Shown in pieces: positions 32,290 through 42,966 of a DNA stretch of 64,000 nt (positions are counted from its first letter, which is position 1; each line of letters starts with the position of its first letter). The position numbers and the translations under genes were made by a program. Under the pieces are notes generated by a model. It was not told the DNA's origin, ran no database searches, and worked only from the letters and a program-made list of their open reading frames with translations. This DNA is from Basidiobolus meristosporus CBS 931.73 (Eukaryota; Basidiobolomycota; Basidiobolomycetes; Basidiobolales; Basidiobolaceae), in assembly GCA_002104905.1 (NCBI GenBank), contig MCFE01000049.1:124001-188000 (forward strand). The letters run 5' to 3'.

Positions 32290-32469
32290 AGCACATAGAT
32301 ATTAGACAGCACTTCACGCATGCAGCTGTAGTAAATATCTTGGCTTAGTTTACTGCTTTACAGCTAGAATGCTTGCAGACACACTAACCAAACCATAAGC
32401 TAGAGATAAATCTCAATATCTAAGGTCTAAATTAGCACTAGTCAGTATGAGCTTTTAGCAGAGTGAGAG
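32290..32469 (+). pseudogene. Copia RNase H end, plus strand
   Basis: It aligns with 21,170-21,350 of Copia-1 (AAGCACATAxATATT..., then ACCAAACCATAAGCTAGAGA and GCxxTTTAGCxGAGTG). It is strongly diverged with many stops. Confidence 0.75.
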
Positions 32470-32813
32470 TGATGTAAAAGTTTGTAATACTGCATAAATA
32501 ATCACCTAACTTAGTCACTTAGACCATAACATACTATTATACAGAATACTGACCAGATTCTTTGTCAGGATTTACTTCAAATACCTCACCAAAACTACAG
32601 GTATGTGGAGATGAAGATTCCCAGAGTTGCCCAGGCAGACCAAAGCTTTGCACACAAGCGCTTGGGACCTTCCCAAGCCTATTCTACATGCTTGTTATGC
32701 CATGACAATGTAAAAATATAAATACTACTTCTACATTCCATGAATCATGAGGTGGAAACCACATAATCTCCTTGTACTCCAATCACTTCCAATATCTCCA
32801 AGATCCTTACAAA
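32470..32813 (+). repeat. Copia LTR, plus strand
   Basis: About 344 bp aligned to the Copia-1 LTR, starting TGATGTAAAAG and ending near CCTTACAAAG. It is clearly older than the LTRs of Copia-1. Confidence 0.8.
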
Positions 32814-32989
32814 GAAAAAGGGATAATAACTAATCAATATACAGAAATGTAGGAGGTGTTTGAGTGTTGGGGAGCAGAAAGTGAGGGAAATGGCAGAGAA
32901 CCAACCAAAATCCACTTATTTAATGTTGTGATTAAAAATCTTGACCAAGTATTTTGCAAAATCTGAGGTGCAACTTTTTTTGATGGCTT

Positions 32990-34412
32990 AGGAAATACTA
33001 GGCTGATGGTACAGTTGAAAGTTACAAAGCAAGACTTGTGGCCAACAGATACTATCAAACAAAAGAACTTGACTACACAGAGACCTTTGCACCGGCAGCC
33101 AAGTTTAATTCCATCAGATTAATTTTAGCTATTGCAGCCAAATATAAGTCTTTTATACATTAAATGGATGTAAAACTGCATTGTTGAATGGAGAACTTGA
33201 TGAGGATATGTATATGGACCAGCCTGATGGGTTTGCTGACCAAGATGACCCCCATTTGGTCTGCAAGCTTAAAAAATCTCTATATGGACTCAAACAATAT
33301 CCATGAGCCTGGGATTGCAACACAGTTTTTTATTTGGAATCTTTGAATTTCAAAAGGAGTAATGCTGGCTATAATATATATTATAAGCCAAATAGAGCAA
33401 TTGCAGCTCTATTAGCTCTCTATGTGGATGCTCTTATCATAGCTTCTAATAACCTAGACATGTTGGAAGAGCCTAAATTGAGCCTATCTAAAGAGTTCAA
33501 GATGTCCAATCTAGGAGTACTCAGCTACTACTTATGGATAAAGTTCTTCATAGACAGAAGTACCCAGACTATCATCCTAAGCCAATCCAGGTATATTCAA
33601 GATATACTATAGAAGTATCATATGAAAGACTGTAAACTGGCAGCTACCATAATGGAGACAAGCTTCAACTTGGTCAAAACTTAACCAAATCAAGAAGGCT
33701 TGGTGCCATCTGAAAGCCCTTACTTTCCTTATCAGTCTATCAATGACAGCTGAATGTAAATTATGCATAGAACACATCCAGATATTTCATATTCAGTGGG
33801 AGTTGCCAGCCAGCATAATCAGAACTATGGATCTGATCATATTGTAGCAGTTAGGCAAATTTTTAGTTACCTAAAAGAAACTGCTGAAATCTGCTTAAGG
33901 TACATCTATAAGGATTCAGAACAGGTTCTTGCAGGATACTCTGATGCTGATTGGGGACAAAATTTTGAAGACAGATGATCCACCACAGTATACACCTTTC
34001 TTGACTGTCAAGGAGCAATTTCATGGAATTCAAAAAAGCAACCAACTGTAGCACTTTCTACCACAGAGACAGTGTATATGGCAGCCTGTGAAGCTACAAA
34101 AGAAGCAATGTGGTTAAGAAAACTCCTTACAGATTTAGGCCTATGTCAAAAAATGCCTATTACTTTATTTCAAGATAATCAAGGATGTATACAATTAGGT
34201 AGAAATCCAACTTTTCATGCTAGAACCAAGCACATAAATATTGGACATCACTTCATATGTGAAGCTATAGAGAATAACTTAATTAGCTTAGTTTACTGTC
34301 CTACAGATGAAATGATTGCAGACATATTTACCAAACCATTAGCTAGAGACAAGTTTGAATATCATAGGTCAAAATCAGGACTAGTCAGTATGAGCATTTA
34401 GCTGAGTGGGAG
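32990..34412 (+). pseudogene. Copia RT-RNase H fragment, plus strand
   Basis: It begins inside RT (matching Copia-1 from about 19,940) and runs to the pol end. The RT catalytic site YVDD has become YVDA (LYVDALIIASNN, 33,334-33,612). RNase H follows as SDADWG and, after stops, 34,072-34,401 gives an unbroken end including DIFTKPLARDKFEY. The last 330 bp are almost identical to Copia-1 although upstream sequence is clearly diverged. Gag, protease and integrase are absent. Confidence 0.85.
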
Positions 34413-34761
34413 TGTTCTAAAAACTTGTAATTCCACTCAAATATTTACCTAACTTGATCACTTAGATCATTACCTTCAAATCCTAGAAAATACTGACCAA
34501 ATTCCTTGTTGAGATTTACTTTGAGAATTTTCATGTTCTGGGTGCCTGATAATTTGGAGAAAATATTCTAAGTTGTCCAAACAGTCCCAAACTTTGTTTA
34601 CAAGCTCTTGGGATCTTCCTAAACCTATTTTATGTGTTTGTTATGCCAAGACCATGTGAAATTATAACTACTACCTTTACATTCAATAAATCATTAAGTG
34701 AAAACCACATAATCTACTTGTTCTCCCAATCACTTCCAATATCTCCAAGACTCTTACAACA
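34413..34761 (+). repeat. Copia LTR at the end of the RT-RNase H fragment
   Basis: 349 bp, TGTTCTAAAAAC...CTTACAACA. It abuts a reversed Copia gag fragment at 34,762. Confidence 0.9.
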
Positions 34762-35269
34762 CTTCTGCTACGACAATATCTTAAAGGCCTCTTTCTTGTA
34801 GCAGCATCTTCATCTTCACCTTCCAGAATTTGTAACCAGATCCACCCAACCTTTCAGCCAAGGGAAAGATTCCAGTAATAGCAGTAGCGGACATTCCAGG
34901 GAGTGATAACTTGGGGCTCATAACCTGTTGTAAGAGGTTTGATGATGTTGCATGTGATTGGGAGAGCAAGTAGATTAAGCAGTTCTCACTTGATGATTTA
35001 TTGAATGTAAAAGTAGTAGTTATACTTTTACAAGGTCTTGGCCAGACAAACACATAGAATAGGTTTGGAAAGGTCTCAAGAGCATGTGTGGAAAGTTTGG
35101 GGCCGCTTGGACTTCTTGTCAATATTTCATGTAATGGGTACCTGATATTTTGATGAAAATATTTCAAGTCCCAACAAGGAATTTGGTCAGAATTCTCCAC
35201 GATTTGTAGACTATAATCTAAGAGACTAAGTTGGGCGAATATTTAGGTATAATTACAAATTTTACAACA
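34762..35269 (-). repeat. Copia 5' end (gag start and LTR), reversed: last element of the TE block
   Basis: 34,762-34,925 is the reverse of gag codons around MSATAITGIFPLAERLGG. 34,926-35,269 is a 344 bp reversed Copia LTR (TGTTGTAAGAGG...TTTACAACA). From 35,270 the base composition changes to that of host DNA. Confidence 0.85.
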
Positions 35270-36273
35270 AGGAGTCCAAATCGCATGTGGCTTATTTCCA
35301 AGTAAGAAGAAGGATTGCAAAAGGAGAACTGGGAGGTATATCTTGAGTAAGCAGGGCACTCCACGCCCCAGGGTTTGCATTGACCGCGGTAGGGGATCGT
35401 TGGACTTTTCATGGAGAGTGTGTATGGGAATCGCCTCACTTTCCACCTCAAGGGTCGGTTAATGATCACTGGAGGCTGGGGGATTCGGGGATTGGTGCCG
35501 TTTGCAGAGATCATTGTATAGGGGAATGGAAGTACATGAAAATCACTATGGTACCATAGCTCGGAAACGCCGGCAAGTGATAGGTTTGGTTCTGTAAGGT
35601 ATTAAAAACCATCTGTCGTCGTGACCTGTGAGCTCTCTGGTACACCACATTACGAGCTGGAAGGAAATATCTGTATGTATCTTCAACATACATTCCAGGC
35701 AACACGCGCATAATTCCGAACACGAACACTGAAGCACCGGGGAGTTGCAGGTACACCCCCAGTGCCGACTAACCACAGTAGCAATTCGCTAGAGTAGGTA
35801 TTGATGGGCCATGTTATCACCAGTCAGGGCTGGCGTGCTTGGCTCACGAGATGTTCGTGAGATTGGCCTGGCTTATGGCACATAGGGTGATACGAGATTC
35901 CTACTTGGAGTTGCCACGCACCCCCACCACTTCAAGCAGACGCCCGCAGTCAACACTTCAGGACTGGCAAACACAGAGCCGGTAGGAAAGAACATGCAAC
36001 ATTTATTAGGCACTACTGATCCGGCGATGGTTGACACAAAAGAGATATCTTACATAATGGGACATGGGACATATCTAGATAGGATAGCATTGGGATAGAA
36101 GAATAAGCCAAGGGCGGGGGTGGGGTGGGGAGAGAGAATTAGCCTCCCAAGGCCGAAGGGGAAGGAGAGAACTATTCAGACCACGGTATAATACATATTT
36201 AAGAGGATCACGGTCATTGCTCCACCAGGAATGTCCTGGCATGGGAAGGCGTGCTGTGGAGGAGCTCGACGGA
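35270..36273. other. Transition into host DNA, no gene recognised
   Basis: This stretch is rich in CpG compared with the TE block. Minus-strand frames of 81 and up to about 80-100 codons occur at 35,756-35,511 and 35,514-35,270 but resemble nothing known. They might be exons of a gene whose end was cut by the Copia insertion at 35,269. A run of G tracts lies at 36,112-36,130. Confidence 0.5.
36112..36130 (+). other. G-quadruplex motif
   Basis: GGGCGGGGGTGGGGTGGGG has four G runs separated by single-base loops. It lies about 145 bp beyond the stop codon of the minus-strand LRR gene. Confidence 0.8.
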
Positions 36274-37254
36274 TCAGATCTCGATGTGGATCCCCGGTCG
36301 AACCTTCTGTATCTGCTCTTGGATGTATATGGTGTCCACGCGCGGGCAGTTCTCAACCACCAGCACTTGGAGATTGGGCAGCTGGGTTGACCAGTCGATG
36401 CATTCGTTCATCATGGAGCCAGTCAGCCAGAGCACATTGGAGATGTTGAGCCATTGGAGGTTGGTTAGATAGCTAGCGATTTCATGCAGAACCTTCCTCC
36501 CATAGAGCCTGTCGAAGCAGCCAGAGATATTTAGGTGGGTCAGCTTGCGCAAGTGCCGTTGCAGCAACGGCAGAAACCAAGGGGCCTGGATGTTGCTGTA
36601 GGAGATGTTCAGATGCAACAGATCCGTAGGAATAGTCGAGCTCCTCATGTTGTGGAAGAAGGCACCCAGCAGCTCGCTGCTGATGTGTCCTTTGCATAGA
36701 CTTAGGTTCTGGTAGCCGGTGTCGAAGAAAAGCCGCAGGGTCTCGTCGTTCACCTCGCCGAGCTTACTCACTTGGATCAGAAGGCGTTCTTTGAGGTGCA
36801 AGGGCAGGGCCATGATCAACGCCCGGTTCTCGTAGATGTAGGAGTGGATGTCCTTGGCGATGATCTTACAGCACCATTTGATCAGTGGCTTCGGCGTAGC
36901 GGGTCTACGTCGGTTTGCTAGAGATGGATCACAAGGTGGTTAACAACGATCCGCAAAGAACACACGCGCAAGATTACTTTTGTGGTGCAGTTTCTCAAGC
37001 CTCCTCCATTTGGGCATGCATACAGGCCCGTTCAGAATTCGCATGGCCTGCTCCACCGCTTCCAAACACTCCGCCCCACTAATATGCGCATCATATCTAG
37101 TATTGAGGAACCAGGATGGATTAAGAACCCCGGTCCGAGGCAGCTTCGATATGGGCTCAAGGCCAGCTACGCTTTCAGGCCTTAAAAGCTGAAGTGCCAA
37201 CGATGGAGCATTGTACAAGCCAACAGGTATATTTAACAACTGTTCTTTACCCAT
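36274..37254 (-). CDS. Leucine-rich-repeat protein, function unknown
   Basis: Model: exon 1 37,254-36,978 and exon 2 36,917-36,274, with a 60 nt phase-1 intron (36,977-36,918; GTAATC...CTCTAG). The product is 306 aa. The N-terminal 100 residues are not recognised. Residues after the junction (PKPLIKWCCKIIAKDIHSY) lead into several leucine-rich repeats of the cysteine-containing/AMN1-like kind: LLHLNISYSNIQ, LTHLNISGCFDRL, LQWLNISNVLWL, LQVLVVENCPRV. Such repeats usually mediate binding, often as F-box adaptor proteins of SCF ligases, but no F-box was recognised. The start ATG (MGKEQLLNIPVG) is uncertain because an acceptor-like CTAG lies 10-13 bases upstream, so a 5' exon may be missing. Strand is shared with the next two genes. 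Confidence 0.6.
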
Positions 37255-39131
37255 ATCAACTTCTAGATGATTTCATATGATACGAGGTTAACATGGATTG
37301 AGAAGAGTGGAAGCACGATGCAAAGGCAAGAACATGAGTTCCAGGTATATTTAATGTTGTATCGCTTTGATTGACACTGATGCCTTTACATCAACAATGA
37401 CTCTGGGGAAAGTGAAAAGGACGAACCTCAAGATATGTATTTAGGGTGGCAAAGAATTCGAGCACAAGAGACAGAAAGGAGATGATAGGTGGTCAGTGGG
37501 AAAGAGCGGTTAATATAGGAAATGGGTGATGGTCTGGTCACCAATGCTTCCATATCAAACGTTTTCACAGTCAAGGCTATGATTCGATGGCACGGTGGAG
37601 TAGGGGGTTGGATTTCTCAACACCCCTGATGAATAAACCCGCTGCTACTTGGCCATCATAGTGCTCCAAACAAATATGAGCTTTCGACCCTTCGTAATAC
37701 ATATGCCTACATGCTTCAATCAAAAACACCTGACTGATCTTGTGATCCGCCGATCATCGATGCTGTATCGAAGCTTTGGTGCCGATAGCTGGAGTCCAGC
37801 TGAGAGAGAGGCGCCGATCGATGTTGGATCGAAACCGCTGATACCATAATTGGAAGATACGGATGGTCAGAGGCTTTTTAGAGTGGTTTGCCACTAGATA
37901 TTCTGTGTCATGTAGCCAATGGGAGCTGCGAGACAGGCCAAGTCCAGCTTGTGATAGAGGTTTTGGAGGTTGCCGATGCCCATTTTGATCCAGTCTGCGT
38001 GCCCGACCAATGCGCATTACAGGGATTCGGCAGAACGACGAGGCTGCACTATATTCGCAAGAGATGGTCTGCTAAGTCACTGCGTTGGTGACAATCCAAC
38101 AAGCTAGTCGTGACATGGGTATTGGGAGGATCTCTGTTGGTCATACAGCATCCGGGCTTGTCATCCAAGGTGGTTTTCATTAGATCCGCTCTTAGATTGT
38201 TGGGCAGTGATTAACAGTAGCGATTGTTGTACAGATGTGACACGTCCAATAACTGATCCGAACAGGATACGGATTCTAATTATGTAATAATACGGGTCAG
38301 CCTGAGTAAGATTCACTTGCTCTTTACCCATCTCGATGCCCTCCATCAAGCCAGAGTACTCAAATCCTGGAATATGCAATCCAGCTTCTCCGGCAGTCAT
38401 CCTCCTGATATCTACTTGGGCAGTCTAATTGCTCAACAGCCCAACTGGAAACCGGCTTCGAATCTATGGCTTCCTGATACCCAACTCGGTTTTCCCCATC
38501 ACTCACAAAACGCACTATTCACGGTCTACTGAAAATGTTCGGCAAATGTTGGTCCTTAGCGTTGAGCTGAAACCCGCAGCAGTAGCAAGCGCCACTTAGG
38601 AGAGCCAATTCTACTGCAAATGGAAGCGGCAAAAGCTGCACTGGCTGATATATATGTCATTAGATGTTTACACTGTGAACCGAAGCTAAACTTGGGGTAG
38701 CCACCCTTCCATTAGCCCTAACCCTAAGTGCGATAGTTCTTGCTTGTGTCCCCAGCTACAAACGCTGTGTATATCTTTGTGAAGCATATGGAAGGAGGCA
38801 TTCCATTCTGAACATCCACTTTGCCGAGGAGATCCTCTAAATGTTCGTGTACAGCAAGAAAAACCACGATCCTGCGGTGGCTCTACTTGTTTCCCTAGCC
38901 AGTCTCGAACCTAGCATATCAGTAGCAGAATGGCCTGCATATCCATCCGGCCGGTAAAATAAGGGAAAGTCCAGCATATTCATTCAATAGTCCATTTATT
39001 CCAAAAGCGCCGAAGTTAAACGGAGGTGGGAAGAATCACTATACAAGGAAACAACAAACTTCAACCCAACAAAATACGATAGAGATACAAGATTTAATAT
39101 GTATATGGAATATATGCGGCCAAGAAAACAC
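37255..39131. other. Upstream region of the LRR gene; possible duplicated exon
   Basis: No gene was assigned. A minus-strand frame at 38,400-38,318 (MTAGEAGLHIPGFEYSGLME, then GIEMGKEQ) ends at a good donor (GTGAATC). Its end resembles MGKEQ at the start of the LRR gene. It could be a 5' exon or remnant of a related gene. Around 37,756-37,840 two copies of a CGATG-TTGGATCGAA-like word (ATCGATGCTGTATCGAAG, ATCGATGTTGGATCGAAA) lie 60 bp apart. TAGCCCTAACCCTAAG at 38,713 is a short telomere-like motif. Confidence 0.4.
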
Positions 39132-40304
39132 TCAAAGATGAGTGGTCTCCAAAATTTGGCCGAGTTGTTCTAAAGCCGGTGACGAATCCTTTGATTCGTA
39201 AGCAACCTCATCCGTGGCAACGACGAACCCCTCCTGTTAACGACTCATGGTTAAGGAAAACCTGGTGCGATGAGAGAGGGACAATTCACTTACTTCGGTT
39301 CCATACAACACACTCTTGATACGCTCGGCTAGCTGCTTAGCAGCCATGTCTTTGGGGATGTCTTGACTAATTATGAACTCCACTTCACGTAATTTGTTGT
39401 AGTAAAAATCCCGCTCGCGCTCAAACTGATCCATGTGATTCCGCGCGTCCATCAGCTCCTTTTGCAATTTCTCCGAAGAGTCGTCAGTAAGAGAGGGTGA
39501 GGGTGTACTTGGCCATCCATTAGAGGATTGGGAATGACCTCTTGAACGGCTTGCGCTGCCCTGAACCCCATTTGGCTTTTTGTCTATCGATTGGCGACTA
39601 GAGGTTCGATGTGCGGAGTGGCCTTGCTTATCAGAATCTGTACAGACGATAAGCTGAGGAAGTGACCGACAGCAAACAGTGAACTTACCACCAGGTGTAA
39701 GGGAGCGGTTGGAGATGTTAGAGATCCGACGGGAAAGGTTCTTCGGAGTCGACTCCAGCTTTCTTCGTGCCTCTGGGTCGTATTCCCCCGAGTATTGGGA
39801 TTGATGGAACTTTTTCAGCCACTGGATAAACTCCAGGTTATCTTGGAAGCGGCATTTAGAAAGCTTGTCTACAGGTATCCTCTAAAAACAAGAACTGTTG
39901 GTTGGTAACCAGCACAACACGCAGGTGAGAAACCCAGAGCTATTACTTTATCGATCTCATGTTTGGCAAAAGCATTCTGCAGGATCTTGAAGTTCCAGGA
40001 GATTTCATAATCGTTGTTGGTGTCGAACTTGACGCGATGCATAGGTATGTCACCTATTCCGAGCGGTGAGCAAAACTAGACAATTCGTTGGACAATCTCA
40101 CATGGCTATGCTTACCATAAAGAGAGTCGAGGATTTGGCAATATGCGGCACCTGAGTATTCCGGCAATACGGGTGAATTAAAGTCAAGAGGCAAAGGGTG
40201 AACAAACAGGCCTTACCAATCCCAAGCTGCTCCACTTTGGTGTAGTTCAGTTTGAGTAGATCATTCAACCAGTTGAGAATGTCAGATTTACTTTCGCCAA
40301 GCAT
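39132..40304 (-). CDS. BIM1: EB1/Bim1 family microtubule plus-end-tracking protein
   Basis: This binds growing microtubule plus ends and recruits other factors in spindle positioning and cell polarity. Exons: 40,304-40,217, 40,151-40,116, 40,053-39,947, 39,881-39,689, 39,637-39,294 and 39,233-39,132; total 870 nt, 289 aa, all GT-AG with consistent phases. The N-terminal calponin-homology domain is residues about 1-120: [41 protein letters not shown], then [18 protein letters not shown] Ser-rich linker follows (about 125-200). The C-terminal EBH coiled coil is about 200-265, with [17 protein letters not shown], the FYxKLRxIE signature that binds SxIP partners. The length is near that of human EB1 (268) and fission-yeast Mal3 (308). 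The tail ends in ETTHL, without the EEY/F motif of animal EB1. Confidence 0.95.
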
Positions 40305-40935
40305 TGTAGAAAAGCGCAGAAAAGATACGTGCGAACACAGAGAGTTCCTGGTGGTGAGGATAAAAGTCAATAGAACAGTCCAGCAATGTGTTTGTTGTGT
40401 GGACAGTTATATATTTCACGGACGATGGACACCTCAAGCAAATCAATTTGATTTGTTTTCGAAATTGAAATCCTTTTTCCAAACCATCAGATCAATAAAC
40501 AAAGTACAGCCCAATTCCTGTCTATTGAGTTAAGCAACTTCTTATTCATAATCCAATGTATCCGTCAAGGTCGAGATGAGCCTTCCACATCCTCATCAGG
40601 GAATATTTTTGTGATACAAACAGCTCTTTCATCCTCTCCTTGGCACATCACCAGGAGTGACACCGCATTGTTTAAAGCCAGTTCATGGACTGCGATTGAA
40701 CATTGATGAGTGTTTCCGTTTAATTAAACTACGCGCGGCCGATGGAACAATGCTCGAACATGTTTCATGGCCTGCATTTTGGCGAGAGACACCCAGGTTG
40801 AACCAATAAATTTGCATTTTATTTCTATACATTACACATCAAGGTTGCTTAATACTCTACAGAATTGGAATTCACATCAGCTCGATGGGGTAGTCGTCAG
40901 CAGGGTGAGGAAAGTCAGTGGCCACAGATCAGTGC
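40305..40935. other. Intergenic: EB1 promoter and FAA 3' flank
   Basis: 631 bp between two minus-strand genes. It must contain the terminator of the acyl-CoA synthetase and the promoter of the EB1 gene. No further gene or strong motif was seen. Confidence 0.5.
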
Positions 40936-42966
40936 TTAGTACAATGCCTCAATCTTCTCCTTGTAGCGATCAACTATCTCCTTGCGCTTCAATTTCTGGG
41001 CCGCAGTAAGCAATCCATTTTCACTGGTCCAGTCTTCGTCACAAATGAAGACATCATGCAACATCTCTGCAGATGCGAAGTTGCTCTTTTTCCCGATACT
41101 GTTCATATCCTGTAGGAGGGCCTTCTTCACCTGCTCGTTTTCAGCAAGTTCGTGACGGTCCAGAGTTTCAGCATCTGAGACGCCCTGCTGCTTGGCAAGA
41201 TCTCTCAACTTGTTCTCGGCGCAGACAACTATTCCAACTGGTCTACTCTTGAACGAATCGGCGTACAAACAGATGTTGTCGGCGTATGCGGATGTTTTGT
41301 AGTGCGATTCGAGCTTCTCCAGTGCGATGTACTCGCCATTGGAGAGCTTGACCAAGTTCTTCTTGCGGTCGATGATGCCCAAGGTACCGTCAGGCAGCCA
41401 TTGGCCGATATCACCAGTCATCAGCCAACCATCCTCAGTGAGAACTTCCTTGGTCAGCTTTTCGTTCTTGAAATAGCCTTGCATCACAGCAGGGCCACGG
41501 ACCCACACCTCACCCTGAGGAGGATCGTTGGTTGAACGGTAGTCGGTTTCATCAACATCCACCAACTTGATTTCGCAGCAGGGGACTGGGGGGCCGTTGG
41601 ACTTCTCGGAGGTGATCTCCGGGCTCATGAAGGTAGCCATAGCGGTGGCTTCAGTCATTCCGTAGCCCTGAATAATTGGGCAGATGCATGTGTTGAGGAA
41701 CTGTTGTGTGTCGGGAGCAATTGGAGCACCACCAGAGAGTGCGAATCTAAGACGGCCACCAGTTGCCTCCTTGATCTTGTTGAACACAACGGTATCAAGG
41801 ATGCCAGTAGGAACACCGTAGTAGTTCAGGAAAGATTTGTTGCGGAGGGCAAGATCAAACATGATCTGGGTGATTTTTCCTGATCCTTGGACTTGAGACA
41901 TGACTCCCTTGCGAATAGACTCCCACACTGCAGGAACTCCGCACATGACAGTGGGCTTCAATTCCCTCAGATCGCCCTTGCACTTGCGCACAGAGGCGTC
42001 GGTCAAAGTACGGGGATTACCGTACCCCATAGGTAAACCCAAGAACATGGCGTAGTTCTCGACAAGGAACTCGAGAATATGGGCCAAGGGAAGGTAGGTG
42101 ATGAGAAGGTCACTCTCAGGCTCCAGGAATTTGTTGATGAACTTGTCGACCCCGGCCAGCGCGGCAACGATATTGGCGTGGCTGAGCATTACACCCTTGG
42201 GATTACCGGTGCTGCCGGAAGTATACATGATACAAGCAAGGTCCTCGGGCTTAGGGAGGGTGCGCTCAGCTGAGTTGTCGGCGCCCAACTGTCTGATTTC
42301 TTCGAATGTATGGACTCCGAGCTTGGACTTCAAAGATTGTGTCAAAGCCTCCTTGGCCTCATCCATGTAAATTACATGCTTCAGAGATGGAACATCGTCA
42401 GCAATACCCTCGATCACTTTGAGAAGTTCGGCAGTGGTGAAGATGACTGAAATCTCGCCCTCATTGAGAGCGTGCTTCAGTCCATCGGCCCCAAGGGTTT
42501 CATAGGCAGTGACGATGGTAAGGTTTTGAGAGAAACAGGCTTGTGACATCATGATCCATTCAGGGGAAGTCTTGGAAAAGATAGTCACCTTATCACCCGG
42601 GGTGAGGTCTAGCTTCAATAGACCACAGCCGAGCTCTCTGGAAATGCGCTCGACATCGGCATAGGTATGCCACTGGTATTCGCTAAGCTGGAAATATCTC
42701 CATGTCTTCTTCTCCTTCTTCTCCTTGCCGGCGACCACCTTGGTGATCTCCTTCTCCTCCTCGATGATGTCGACAACCTTTCTGTAGCCAAGCGCCTTTC
42801 TATCGGCCTTGTTTTTTACAAGGTAGGGAAGAAGGTCGGCCAAGGTTTTGATGTCAGGGTGTGGGCTGGTAGTAAACTCCTCGGGCGAGAGAACGTTACG
42901 ACGGGCGCGAGTAGCATTGTCAGGCTTTTCAGGCCCTACTTCCACAGAGAATTGCTTTTGGGACAT
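40936..42966 (-). CDS. FAA: Long-chain fatty acyl-CoA synthetase (FAA/ACSL family)
   Basis: It activates long-chain fatty acids with ATP and CoA (acyl-adenylate, then acyl-CoA) for lipid synthesis, beta-oxidation or protein acylation. One uninterrupted frame of 676 aa, the usual family length (fungal Faa1/4 about 690-700), which is striking among multi-exon neighbours. ANL-superfamily motifs in order: P-loop YTSGSTGNPKG (residues 248-258), LPLAHILE (292-299), GYGMTEA (434-440), TGDI (517-520), DRKKNLVKLSNGEYI (533-547, the FACS signature), and the C-terminal GLLTAAQKLKRK region (651-662) that holds the catalytic lysine. No signal peptide was seen. The N-terminus carries a Lys/Glu-rich insert (about 68-90, EEEKEITKVVAGKEKKEKK). 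The paralogue (Faa1, Faa2 or Faa4 type) cannot be settled by eye. Confidence 0.96.
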   Translation of the reverse strand: MSQKQFSVEVGPEKPDNATRARRNVLSPEEFTTSPHPDIKTLADLLPYLVKNKADRKALGYRKVVDIIEEEKEITKVVAGKEKKEKKTWRYFQLSEYQWHTYADVERISRELGCGLLKLDLTPGDKVTIFSKTSPEWIMMSQACFSQNLTIVTAYETLGADGLKHALNEGEISVIFTTAELLKVIEGIADDVPSLKHVIYMDEAKEALTQSLKSKLGVHTFEEIRQLGADNSAERTLPKPEDLACIMYTSGSTGNPKGVMLSHANIVAALAGVDKFINKFLEPESDLLITYLPLAHILEFLVENYAMFLGLPMGYGNPRTLTDASVRKCKGDLRELKPTVMCGVPAVWESIRKGVMSQVQGSGKITQIMFDLALRNKSFLNYYGVPTGILDTVVFNKIKEATGGRLRFALSGGAPIAPDTQQFLNTCICPIIQGYGMTEATAMATFMSPEITSEKSNGPPVPCCEIKLVDVDETDYRSTNDPPQGEVWVRGPAVMQGYFKNEKLTKEVLTEDGWLMTGDIGQWLPDGTLGIIDRKKNLVKLSNGEYIALEKLESHYKTSAYADNICLYADSFKSRPVGIVVCAENKLRDLAKQQGVSDAETLDRHELAENEQVKKALLQDMNSIGKKSNFASAEMLHDVFICDEDWTSENGLLTAAQKLKRKEIVDRYKEKIEALY

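Noticed and set aside
38713-38728. Telomere-like TAGCCCTAACCCTAAG
   Set aside because: Only about two and a half repeat units; too short to claim an interstitial telomere.
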